DNA of 13,051 nucleotides from Chitinophagaceae bacterium (GTDB lineage: Bacteria > Bacteroidota > Bacteroidia > Chitinophagales > Chitinophagaceae). Made by a program: the position numbers and the translations under genes. Location: NCBI GenBank assembly GCA_025455665.1, contig JALOMC010000035.1:1-13051 (forward strand). The letters run 5' to 3'. Shown here piece by piece: positions 6,921 to 13,051 of the stretch. The notes under the pieces were generated by a model, which saw only the letters and a program-made list of their open reading frames with translations, was not told the origin of the DNA and made no database searches. Each line of letters begins with the position of its first letter. Position 1 is the first letter of the stretch.

Positions 6921-7994
6921 ATGCAATTCAGAAATTTTAAGATGGTAGGCTACGTGGTATACGGCCGCGGCAGCTTCAACCAATTGGATGAGATAATAGC
7001 CCCCCATCGCAAGCAGGGTGCTCCTATGGTTTTCTTGCTCGACCATCACTTCAAAGGGAGGCCGTTGGAAAGCCGCATTCCGCTGCGGGGCAATGACCTG
7101 CTGCTGCACGCCGATGTAACACATGAGCCGAAAACCACGCAGGTAGATGCACTGGCCCAACAACTGAAAGAGGCCTACGGCACTGTGAGTGGCGTTATCG
7201 GCATTGGTGGTGGCAGTACGCTCGACCTGGCCAAAGCTGTAAGCCTGATGATGGGCAACCCCGGCAGCAGTGCCGACTACCAGGGCTGGGACCTGGTAAA
7301 ACAACCCGGCGTGTACAAAGTGGGCATACCTACCCTGAGCGGTACCGGCGCCGAAGTAAGCCGCACCACGGTGCTGACCGGCCCTACCCGCAAATTGGGG
7401 ATGAACAGCGACTTTACACCCTTTGACCAAATTGTGCTGGACCCCGAGCTCACAAAAGATGCTCCTAAAAACCAACGTTTCTATACGGGCATGGATTGCT
7501 ACATCCACTGCATCGAAAGCCTCGAAGGCACTTACCTGAATGAGTTCAGCAAGAGTTATGGCGAAAAGGCGCTGCAGCTTTGCCGCGAAGTGTTTTTGGA
7601 CGCACCCGAATGGAACGACGCCTGCGATGATAAACTGATGATGGCCAGCTATGCCGGCGGCATGAGCATAGCCTATAGCCAGGTGGGCGTGGCACACGCT
7701 GTGAGCTACGGCCTTAGCTACTTGCTGGGCACCAGGCATGGCATTGGCAACTGTATTGTGTTTGATCAACTGGAAGAGTTTTACCCGGCGGGCGTGGCCG
7801 AGTTTAAAAAAATGGTGGCCAAAGACGGATATGACATTCCCAAAGGCATCACACAAGGGCTGACCGATGAGCAGTTTGATAAAATGATAGACGTGAGCCT
7901 GGGCATGAAACCTCTTTGGGAAAATGCCCTGGGCAAAAACTGGGAAAGCATGATGACCCGCGACCGCTTGCGGGCCTTGTACGAAAGACTATAA
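6921..7994 (+). CDS. kdnB: KdnB-type 3-deoxy-manno-octulosonate 8-oxidase (iron-type alcohol dehydrogenase)
   Basis: A 357-aa group III (iron-type) alcohol dehydrogenase. The N-terminus MQFRNFKMVGYVVYGRGSFN and the following QLDEIIAP are characteristic of the KdnB subfamily rather than of butanol or glycerol dehydrogenases. The nucleotide-binding motif GGGST lies at 96-100. The four metal ligands are all present: D192 and H196 (MDCYIH), H259 (HAVSYGL) and H273 (RHGIGN). In Shewanella oneidensis KdnB oxidises the C8 hydroxyl of Kdo to an aldehyde, which KdnA transaminates to 8-amino-3,8-dideoxy-octulosonate; KdsB then activates it. Here kdsB is present about 3 kb upstream, but no KdnA-like gene lies in the window. 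It is divergent from the ligase gene and followed 58 bases later by the first secreted paralogue. Subfamily call is by motif recognition without alignment. Confidence 0.85.
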   Translation: MQFRNFKMVGYVVYGRGSFNQLDEIIAPHRKQGAPMVFLLDHHFKGRPLESRIPLRGNDLLLHADVTHEPKTTQVDALAQQLKEAYGTVSGVIGIGGGSTLDLAKAVSLMMGNPGSSADYQGWDLVKQPGVYKVGIPTLSGTGAEVSRTTVLTGPTRKLGMNSDFTPFDQIVLDPELTKDAPKNQRFYTGMDCYIHCIESLEGTYLNEFSKSYGEKALQLCREVFLDAPEWNDACDDKLMMASYAGGMSIAYSQVGVAHAVSYGLSYLLGTRHGIGNCIVFDQLEEFYPAGVAEFKKMVAKDGYDIPKGITQGLTDEQFDKMIDVSLGMKPLWENALGKNWESMMTRDRLRALYERL

Positions 7995-8052
7995 CCCTGC
8001 CGCTGCAGCGAAACCAACCGCCCTCAATGTTTATTCAGAAAAAATCAAGGTC

Positions 8053-8757
8053 ATGCGTCTATACTCGCTCCTCCTCGCAGCTCTTGCGCTATGCTTCGTT
8101 ACCAATAGCCGCTGCCATGCACAGCAGTACGGCAGTTTCGGAATTGTGCAAACCTACAACGGTACGGTAGCCTTTGCGCCGCAAGCGCTGAACCTGGCGG
8201 TAAACGGTCAAATGCTGGTGATGAATAAATACAGCGATGTGGTCGATGGTACGCCCTACCTCTTCGACGAATGGCAACCGGGTGCCATCATTTTGTACAA
8301 CAATGTGGTGGTAGAAAACCTACGACTGAAGCTGAACCTGCTAGATAATGAGCTGTACTATAAAGATTCATCGGGCGCCGAGCTAAGCGCAGTAACACCG
8401 GTAAAATACATCGTATTCAAACACGTGGGAAACGACACGAGTGCCATCTTTATGGCCCAACAATCTGTGGAATTCGATAGAAAAGGATGGTTTCAGGTGC
8501 TGGCGACCGGTAAGGCCAGCCTGCTGAAAGAACGCACTAAAAAGCTGATTGAATCGAAGCAATATGCATCGGCTACGCTGGACCGCAGCATTACTACCGA
8601 TGTACGCTACTACGTGCTACGGCAGGGCAAACTGCATTTGGTAAAAACAGTAGCCGATGTACTGGCGGTGTTGCCAGAGGCAGCCGCCGGGCAGAAGAAA
8701 AATGTTAAAAATGAAGTTGATATGAAAGCGGTCGTCGATGCCTTTAATAGGCTGTGA
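8053..8757 (+). CDS. Secreted hypothetical protein, first of three tandem paralogues
   Basis: I do not recognise the family. The 234-aa product has a Sec-type signal peptide (hydrophobic residues 4-16, probable cleavage after CHAQ near 24), so it is likely periplasmic or exported; there is no lipobox. Blocks shared with the two downstream genes are: EWQPGAIILYNN (73-84); LNLLDNELYYKDSSGAEL (94-111); PVKYIVF (116-122) then GNDTSA (126-131); GWFQVLATGKASLLKE (145-160); a late strand plus Gly (VRYYVLRQGKL, 184-194); and a final helix ending FNRL. It is the most divergent of the three and carries an N-terminal insert (about 25-50) the others lack. The pattern suggests a beta-rich body with a C-terminal helix, but no catalytic residues are evident. 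It lies 58 bases after kdnB and 52 before the second copy. Confidence 0.8.
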   Translation: MRLYSLLLAALALCFVTNSRCHAQQYGSFGIVQTYNGTVAFAPQALNLAVNGQMLVMNKYSDVVDGTPYLFDEWQPGAIILYNNVVVENLRLKLNLLDNELYYKDSSGAELSAVTPVKYIVFKHVGNDTSAIFMAQQSVEFDRKGWFQVLATGKASLLKERTKKLIESKQYASATLDRSITTDVRYYVLRQGKLHLVKTVADVLAVLPEAAAGQKKNVKNEVDMKAVVDAFNRL

Positions 8758-8809
8758 ATAGTGTCGTATCTTAGGGCCAGTGGTGCAAAATTGAACAAAA
8801 TCTTCAGCT

Positions 8810-9502
8810 ATGCGACAGGCTCCTCATTTCAACTTTATGGGCAGCTGCTTGATGGTATGCCTGCTCACATTTGGTAGTACACAGGCGCAAGACAGGCCTG
8901 TACGCCCACTCATCATGACCTTTAACGATAGGCACGTTGAGTTTGATGTATGGGAAAAAGTAGTAGAAGGCAGCCCATTTTTTAATGCCAACTGGCGCCC
9001 TGCGGCCCTGCTGTTGTCCAATGGCGAAGTGATTGAGCAGCTACAAGTAAAAGTGAACCTGCTGGAAAATCAAATCCATTACCTCGACCCGGCCGGCCGC
9101 GAAATGGTGACGATGCAAGAAGTAAAGTCGGTGATCTTTTTAGATGAAGCCAACGACACCAGTGCTGTACTGGTAAACCGGCTGGCACTAACAACAGCAA
9201 CAGCGGCGCCCGATGGCTGGATGCAACTGCTGAGTAAAGGAAAGGCGACGCTGCTGAAACGAATGATAAAGCAAGATGTGGAGGTGAAAGGATATGGCGC
9301 ATCTACCGTTGTCACACACATCAACACTACTACACAATACCTGCTGCTTTTTAATGGGCGGATAGAGAAAATACAAACGCTGGCAGACATCGCAGATCGA
9401 CTGGAGAACGCCCCCTTCAGCACTTGGGCGGCCAAACAGCGTGGCGACAAAAAATCGGAGGAGCTGCTAAAGAAGGCCATTGACTATTTCAACAGCCTTT
9501 AA
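8810..9502 (+). CDS. Secreted hypothetical protein, second of three tandem paralogues
   Basis: A 230-aa product with an N-terminal hydrophobic segment (about 10-24) ending TQAQ, consistent with a Sec signal peptide; a second possible start is Met10. Family blocks are EGSPFFNANWRPAALLL (53-69), VNLLENQIHYLDPAGREMVT (82-101), VKSVIFLDEANDTSAVL (105-121), PDGWMQLLSKGKATLLKR (134-151) and a C-terminal charged helix, KKSEELLKKAIDYFNSL. By hand count it matches the third copy at 119 of 183 aligned residues from Trp48 to the end, without gaps, so these two are close duplicates. Function is unknown and there are no Cys pairs or metal motifs in the mature part. A TATCTTAG box (8767-8774) in the 52-bp gap resembles a -7 element but lacks an upstream partner. 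Confidence 0.82.
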   Translation: MRQAPHFNFMGSCLMVCLLTFGSTQAQDRPVRPLIMTFNDRHVEFDVWEKVVEGSPFFNANWRPAALLLSNGEVIEQLQVKVNLLENQIHYLDPAGREMVTMQEVKSVIFLDEANDTSAVLVNRLALTTATAAPDGWMQLLSKGKATLLKRMIKQDVEVKGYGASTVVTHINTTTQYLLLFNGRIEKIQTLADIADRLENAPFSTWAAKQRGDKKSEELLKKAIDYFNSL

Positions 9503-9562
9503 ACACCTCGGAGCTTCCGCAAAAATGCTGCGGCATATCAAAATCTGATAAATTGCTCGGCA

Positions 9563-9597
9563 GAAAGAACAGCGCTGTCATCTCAAAGCTGTCTTTC
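9563..9597 (+). repeat. Inverted repeat with embedded palindrome upstream of the third paralogue
   Basis: GAAAGAACAGC (9563-9573) pairs with GCTGTCTTTC (9588-9597) with a single bulged base, leaving a 14-nt loop. The perfect 10-bp palindrome ACAGCGCTGT (9569-9578) overlaps the left arm, so two structures are mutually exclusive. It lies 20 bases before the ATG of the third copy. No T-run follows. It may be a leader hairpin or an operator-like dyad; the role is inference. Confidence 0.3.
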
Positions 9598-9617
9598 GGC
9601 ACCATCAAAACTGACGA

Positions 9618-10307
9618 ATGCGTACCCGAATTATTTCTAAAGCAACAATGCTACTGGCTACTACGCTGCTGTTGGTAGTAGCAACTGTAGCTCAAAAACG
9701 CGTAGGTAATCCGCTGTTTTTGCATATGCATGATAAAATGGTGGAAACCGGCAAATGGGAAACCGTGCTGGAGGGTTCCCCCTTTTATAATGCTGAATGG
9801 CGACCTGCAGCCATTTTGCTGGTAAATGGTACTTTGGTGAATAATGTGCCGGTGCGGGTAAACCTGCTGGAAAATGAAATTCATTACCTGGATACAGCCG
9901 GTAGGGAAATGGTAACCACACAGCCGGTAAAGTCGGTTATATTTTCCGATGAAGCCAATGACACCACTGCTGTATTTATAAACAAGCTGGCACTGGAAAA
10001 CGCCGATGCTGTGCCCGACGGCTGGATGCAGCTGCTTGCCAAAGGCAAAGCCAGCTTACTGAAACGATTTTTGAAACAGGATATTGAAACAAAAGCCTAC
10101 AGCTCGGCAACGCCCGAGCGGCGCATTAACACCAGCATCCAATATTTACTGCTGTACCGGGGACATATTGAAAAAGTGCAGAACCTGAGCGACCTCGCCA
10201 ACCTGCTTCAAAATGCAGCATTCAGCAGTTGGGTAGCCCGGCAAAATGGCCACAAAAAATCGGAGCAGTTGCTAAAAACAGCGATCAATTACTTCAATAA
10301 TCTGTAG
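9618..10307 (+). CDS. Secreted hypothetical protein, third of three tandem paralogues
   Basis: A 229-aa product with a clear signal peptide: basic start (MRTRIISK), hydrophobic stretch about 10-24, and probable cleavage after TVAQ at 26. The same ordered blocks as in copy two are present: EGSPFYNAEWRPAAILL (52-68), VNLLENEIHYLDTAGREMVT (81-100), VKSVIFSDEANDTTAVF (104-120), PDGWMQLLAKGKASLLKR (133-150), and a terminal KKSEQLLKTAINYFNNL helix. The 115-bp gap before it, compared with 52 bp between copies one and two, contains an inverted repeat, so it may have separate expression. The conserved text concentrates in the centre of the protein, while the segment around 160-170 varies. Function is unknown; location is inferred to be periplasm or outside. 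Confidence 0.82.
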   Translation: MRTRIISKATMLLATTLLLVVATVAQKRVGNPLFLHMHDKMVETGKWETVLEGSPFYNAEWRPAAILLVNGTLVNNVPVRVNLLENEIHYLDTAGREMVTTQPVKSVIFSDEANDTTAVFINKLALENADAVPDGWMQLLAKGKASLLKRFLKQDIETKAYSSATPERRINTSIQYLLLYRGHIEKVQNLSDLANLLQNAAFSSWVARQNGHKKSEQLLKTAINYFNNL

Positions 10308-10344
10308 GGTGCGGGCCGACCAAGAACCGTATGCAGGCAACCGC

Positions 10345-10371
10345 TTGCTTCGCTGGCTTTTGTTACATTTA
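10345..10371 (+). promoter_or_regulatory. Candidate Bacteroidota-type promoter before the Tat aminotransferase
   Basis: TTG (10345-10347) and TACATTTA (10364-10371, one mismatch to TAnnTTTG) are separated by 16 bases, slightly short of the usual 17-19. The predicted start would leave a leader of roughly ten bases before ATG 10389. It is weak on its own but the only such pair in the 81-bp gap. Confidence 0.25.
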
Positions 10372-10388
10372 CCCAAACCCGCCTTTGT

Positions 10389-11687
10389 ATGACCAACCGT
10401 CGGAGCTTTTTCGAAAAAGCCAGCGCTGCTGGCATAGGTGCCTTCAGCCTGCAAACACTGCTGCAAGAGCTGCACGCCGAAGACCTGCGCCATGCAGCCC
10501 GCTTGTTGGATGCCGACCACCCCGACACCGACGCCAGCAACGAAGCCTTCTGGACCATTTTTCAGCAAGGCTATACGGTCAACCCCAACATCATTAACCT
10601 GAATAATGGCGGCGTAAGCCCGGCGCCACGCGTAGTACAGGAGGCCCTGCGCCGCTACAACGATTTGGCCAATGAAGGCCCCAGCTATTTCATGTGGCGC
10701 ATTATGGACCAGGGCCGCGAACCACTGCGTGCCAAACTGGCCAACCTGGCACGCTGCCTGCCCGAGGAAATAGCCATTAACCGCAATGCCACCGAAGCCC
10801 TTAATACGGTGATTTTTGGCCTGCCGCTGCAAAAAGGCGATGAGGTCATCGGCACCCTGCAGGACTACCCGAATATGATACAAGCGTGGAAGCAGCGCCA
10901 GCTTCGCGACGGTATCGTGTACAAACAGCTCTCCTTCGATTTCCCGATCGAAAACGATGATGTGATCGTACAAAAGTTTGCGGAGGCCATGACGCCCCGT
11001 ACCAAAGTGGTGCACCTCACACACATCATCAACTGGGTGGGGCAAATACTGCCGGTGCGCAAAATAGCCGACATGGCCCACAGCCGCGGTGCCGAGGTCA
11101 TCATTGATGCGGCGCATAGCTTCGGCCTGCTCGATCTGGATGTACCTGCCCTGGGCGGCGATTACTTTGGCACCTCCCTGCACAAGTTTCTGAGCGCCCC
11201 TATTGGCAGCGGCATGCTTTGGATAAAAAAAGAAAAGATCGAAAAGATTTGGCCGCTGGTATGCAACGACCAGCCCCGCAGCACCGATATCCGAAAGTTT
11301 GAAACCCTGGGTACTCGTAGTTTTTGCATTGAGCAGGCCATTGGCGAAGCCATCAATTTTCATGAAGCCATCGGTGCCCGCCGCAAAGAAGATCGCATTC
11401 GCTACCTCAAAAACTATTGGGCCGAAAGAGCCTTGCAAATACCGAAAGTAAAACTGCATACTTCGCTGAAAGCAGCTTACTCCTGCGCCATTGCCGGGGT
11501 GAGTATAGACGGACTGAAGCCCGAAGAGCTGGAAGTCAGACTATTCAACAAGTTCAAAATACATTCGGTGGCCATCAACTGGGAAAACATACACTGTGTG
11601 CGGATAACACCGCATGTATACACCCGCCCGCAAGACCTGGACCGCCTGGTGATGGCGCTGGAGCAAATAGCAGCTGGCAGAGCCTGA
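10389..11687 (+). CDS. Tat-exported class V aminotransferase-fold PLP enzyme
   Basis: A 432-aa protein of the aminotransferase class V family (cysteine desulfurase / isopenicillin N epimerase-like). The N-terminus TNRRSFFEKASAAGIGAF (2-19) fits a twin-arginine signal: RR, then FF, then a mildly hydrophobic stretch. Export in folded form would suit a protein that binds its PLP in the cytoplasm. Active-site features are NLNNGGVSPAP (70-80), NRNATEALN (131-139), the PLP-ring Asp in IIDAAHSFG (D240 and H243), and the Schiff-base Lys in GTSLHKFLSAP (K266). No catalytic Cys loop of a desulfurase is apparent. The substrate cannot be told from sequence. It ends 25 bases before the convergent amidase gene with no clear terminator between. 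Confidence 0.85.
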   Translation: MTNRRSFFEKASAAGIGAFSLQTLLQELHAEDLRHAARLLDADHPDTDASNEAFWTIFQQGYTVNPNIINLNNGGVSPAPRVVQEALRRYNDLANEGPSYFMWRIMDQGREPLRAKLANLARCLPEEIAINRNATEALNTVIFGLPLQKGDEVIGTLQDYPNMIQAWKQRQLRDGIVYKQLSFDFPIENDDVIVQKFAEAMTPRTKVVHLTHIINWVGQILPVRKIADMAHSRGAEVIIDAAHSFGLLDLDVPALGGDYFGTSLHKFLSAPIGSGMLWIKKEKIEKIWPLVCNDQPRSTDIRKFETLGTRSFCIEQAIGEAINFHEAIGARRKEDRIRYLKNYWAERALQIPKVKLHTSLKAAYSCAIAGVSIDGLKPEELEVRLFNKFKIHSVAINWENIHCVRITPHVYTRPQDLDRLVMALEQIAAGRA

Positions 11688-11712
11688 TGAACTGCAGGCA
11701 ACACGGCAACTG

Positions 11713-12540
11713 TTATTTCAGCGACTTTACCCAGTGCAGGAGCCCTTCGTACACTTTGTGCACCAGCTTCTCTCTGAAGTGCTCGTTCAGGATGAGCTGC
11801 TCATCTTCTTCATTGCTTAAAAATGCCACTTCTACCAGGCAGCTTGGATAATCGGTAGGCTGTACCAGCTGAAAATTGAAGCTGCCGATATTGCCAAACT
11901 CTGGCAGGCCATCTATTTCCAGCAACTCATTCAAAATATGCTGCGTGAGTGGCCTGAAAGCGGTATGCCGGTAATAAGTGCTGGTGCCACGTGCGGTGGG
12001 CCGGCTACTGCTATTGAGGTGAAAACTAATGAGCACATCGGGCTGCTGGGGCTGCAGCATCAATAGCCTGTCTTTGTTGTCGATGGCGGTGTCGCTATCG
12101 CGGATCATGATGGTTTTGACCCCCTTCTTTTGCAGCAGTCTGTTCAGCGCTTTGGCAAAAAGTAAGGTGTAGTCTTTTTCCAGCACACCACTCTTTACAC
12201 CACGTGCACCCGTATTGCTGCCGCCATGCCCGGCATCTATTGCCACCGTCAAATCATGCAGGTGTGTATGTGCCGCTTTGCGGGTGATGATGAGTTGCAG
12301 CCGTTTGCCCACGTACCCGATGCGATAGCCCAAATGCTGCGCCTGCGCCAGTTGAATGCGTGCCTGCACCACGTCGGATTCAGTTTGCTGCCAGCTCACA
12401 TCGGCTATACCCGTAGCGCTTTTCAGCTGCGTAATCCAGTTGGTATTGCTCTGTACATCGTACAGTTCCAGCACAATGGTAGCTGGCGAAGTTTCCATCC
12501 AGCTGCTGTAGGCCACCTTGCGACTCAGGCCGATACTCAC
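11713..12540 (-). CDS. N-acetylmuramoyl-L-alanine amidase, catalytic part (downstream fragment of a split gene)
   Basis: The frame holds 275 codons from a GTG at 12540. Residues 1-90 form an AMIN-like beta region (TIVLELYDVQSNTNWITQL at 21-39). Residues 97-272 are an Amidase_3 domain with all zinc and catalytic positions: H105 in AIDAGHGG, E121 in VLEKDYTL, H174 in SFHLNSS and E237 in CLVEVAFLSN. The enzyme cleaves the bond between MurNAc and the stem peptide in peptidoglycan. Without the upstream reading frame it would lack a signal peptide and so could not reach its substrate. Its first codons continue naturally from the end of that frame (YDTVSIGLSRKVAYSSW, reading back past the GTG), which makes a frameshifted single gene more likely than two genes. 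Confidence 0.88.
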   Translation of the reverse strand: MSIGLSRKVAYSSWMETSPATIVLELYDVQSNTNWITQLKSATGIADVSWQQTESDVVQARIQLAQAQHLGYRIGYVGKRLQLIITRKAAHTHLHDLTVAIDAGHGGSNTGARGVKSGVLEKDYTLLFAKALNRLLQKKGVKTIMIRDSDTAIDNKDRLLMLQPQQPDVLISFHLNSSSRPTARGTSTYYRHTAFRPLTQHILNELLEIDGLPEFGNIGSFNFQLVQPTDYPSCLVEVAFLSNEEDEQLILNEHFREKLVHKVYEGLLHWVKSLK

Positions 12541-12836
12541 GGTATCGTACTTGCTGGCTGCTGCGGCAGGCTATCGCCCCGCCATTGTACAAACTCTTTC
12601 GATAAATAGGCCTGCCGCTGGCGGCTCAGCTGCAAGGTGTAGAGGCCGTTGGCACTATCGGCTACGCGTACCACGATGCCCGTGTCCAGGTAGCCTGCTT
12701 TGGCGCTGCCCAACCGATCAGTGCCATTGCTAAATGCCAGCTGTGGCAGCTTACCAGCCACCACGCCTGCCCGCTGTGCCGTAGCAGCTATTGTAGGCAG
12801 CAGTGCCACTATCCAAAAAATCTTCCAGCGCTTCAT
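12537..12836 (-). CDS. Signal peptide and SH3-like N-terminal part of the split amidase
   Basis: The frame encodes 99 residues: a signal peptide (MKRWKIFWIVALLPTIAATA, 1-20), then an SH3-like region with NGTDRLGSAKAGYLDTGIVV at 37-56 and LYTLQLSRQRQAYLSKEFV at 65-83. This is the N-terminal module found ahead of the amidase domain in Bacteroidota homologues. It stops at TGA 12537-12539, overlapping the GTG of the catalytic frame. The frame is open upstream to 12932, but ATG 12836 gives a standard signal peptide and sits 29 bases after the preceding gene's stop. Fused to the downstream frame the product would be about 370 aa, a normal size for the family. Alone it has no evident function. Confidence 0.7.
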   Translation of the reverse strand: MKRWKIFWIVALLPTIAATAQRAGVVAGKLPQLAFSNGTDRLGSAKAGYLDTGIVVRVADSANGLYTLQLSRQRQAYLSKEFVQWRGDSLPQQPASTIP

Positions 12837-12865
12837 GCGGCAATTTACAGGATGCCGCTTTGCCA

Positions 12866-13051
12866 TTACTGCAGCTTTGCCAGCGCTGCTTCCAGCCGGT
12901 CGAACATGGGCGTAATATCGGCCTTGCGGCAAGTGCCCACGCTGAGGCGATACCAGCTGCTGCTGCGGTCGGCACCAAAGGCGTAAAACGGTACAATGGC
13001 CAGGCCGGCTTCTTCCAGCAGGTATTGGGTCACCGCTGCCTGATCGGCCAG
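12866..13051 (-). CDS. Class I/II (fold type I) aminotransferase, C-terminal end only
   Basis: The minus strand is open from the right edge to a TAA at 12866-12868, giving 61 residues that begin LADQAAVTQYLLEEAGLAIV and include PFYAFGADRSSSWYRLSVGT. The pattern VPFYAFG...WYRLSVGTCR is the C-terminal domain of class I/II PLP aminotransferases (aspartate aminotransferase-like), where the Arg of WYRLSVG corresponds to the residue that binds the substrate alpha-carboxylate. The active-site lysine and most of the protein lie beyond the window. It is followed after 29 bases by the amidase start, so the two may share a transcript. Substrate cannot be inferred from this fragment. Confidence 0.85.
   Translation of the reverse strand: MADQAAVTQYLLEEAGLAIVPFYAFGADRSSSWYRLSVGTCRKADITPMFDRLEAALAKLQ

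Noticed and set aside
6882..7856. Minus-strand open frame of 324 codons opposite kdnB
   Set aside because: kdnB shows all metal ligands and the nucleotide motif; the opposite frame has no recognisable domain.
8001..8010. Perfect palindrome CGCTGCAGCG six bases after the kdnB stop
   Set aside because: No loop or T-run and too short to act as a terminator; likely chance in GC-rich sequence.
9517..9550. Short inverted repeats (CCGCA/TGCGG and TATCA/TGATA) after the second paralogue
   Set aside because: Five-base arms without a T-run are expected by chance and do not make a credible terminator.
10272..11459. Long minus-strand open frame (395 codons) opposite the class V aminotransferase
   Set aside because: The plus strand carries intact active-site motifs of a known family; the antisense text matches nothing.
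12540..12573. Programmed -1 frameshifting in the amidase
   Set aside because: No X-XXY-YYZ slippery heptamer is present in the only possible junction window, so an indel is the simpler explanation; kept only as an alternative.

Overview
The window looks like a chromosomal segment of a Gram-negative Bacteroidota bacterium, most likely of the Chitinophagaceae type. This is inferred from the lack of purine-rich ribosome binding sites before the starts, AT-rich promoter-like boxes resembling the Bacteroidota -7 element, a short Crp/Fnr-type regulator, LPS genes (kdsB, kdnB, an LpxR-like protein) and a cell-wall amidase with a Bacteroidota-style N-terminal SH3-like region. Coding density is high, and I saw no tRNA, rRNA, CRISPR array or insertion sequence.

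Left part (1-4590). A 3'-truncated dnaN (sliding clamp) runs off the left edge on the minus strand and is divergent from recX. After a 231-bp GC-rich, hairpin-rich spacer comes a tight plus-strand run: LpxR-like lipid A deacylase, a small MTH1187/DUF77-type thiamine-binding protein (4-bp overlap), kdsB (CMP-Kdo synthetase) and a Crp/Fnr-family regulator. It closes with a clear intrinsic terminator.

Middle (4591-6920). A 282-bp stretch of uncertain content contains two hairpins and precedes an 84-aa hypothetical gene. That gene converges, through a bidirectional terminator, on a minus-strand ATP-grasp enzyme of the PGM1 (pheganomycin peptide ligase) family.

Right-middle (6921-11687). Five plus-strand genes: kdnB (Kdo 8-oxidase, 8-amino-Kdo pathway), three tandem paralogues of an unrecognised secreted protein family, and a Tat-signal-bearing class V aminotransferase.

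Right end (11713-13051). On the minus strand, an N-acetylmuramoyl-L-alanine amidase is split into two frames by what looks like a one-base frameshift. Upstream of it is the C-terminal end of a class I/II aminotransferase cut by the window edge.

The common theme is the cell envelope: lipid A/Kdo chemistry (LpxR, KdsB, KdnB), peptidoglycan hydrolysis (amidase) and exported proteins (the triplet and the Tat aminotransferase). KdsB and KdnB together suggest the inner core sugar may be 8-amino-Kdo, although the partner transaminase KdnA is not in the window. The most open-ended items are the PGM1-type ligase without a recognisable precursor peptide and the triplicated secreted family.
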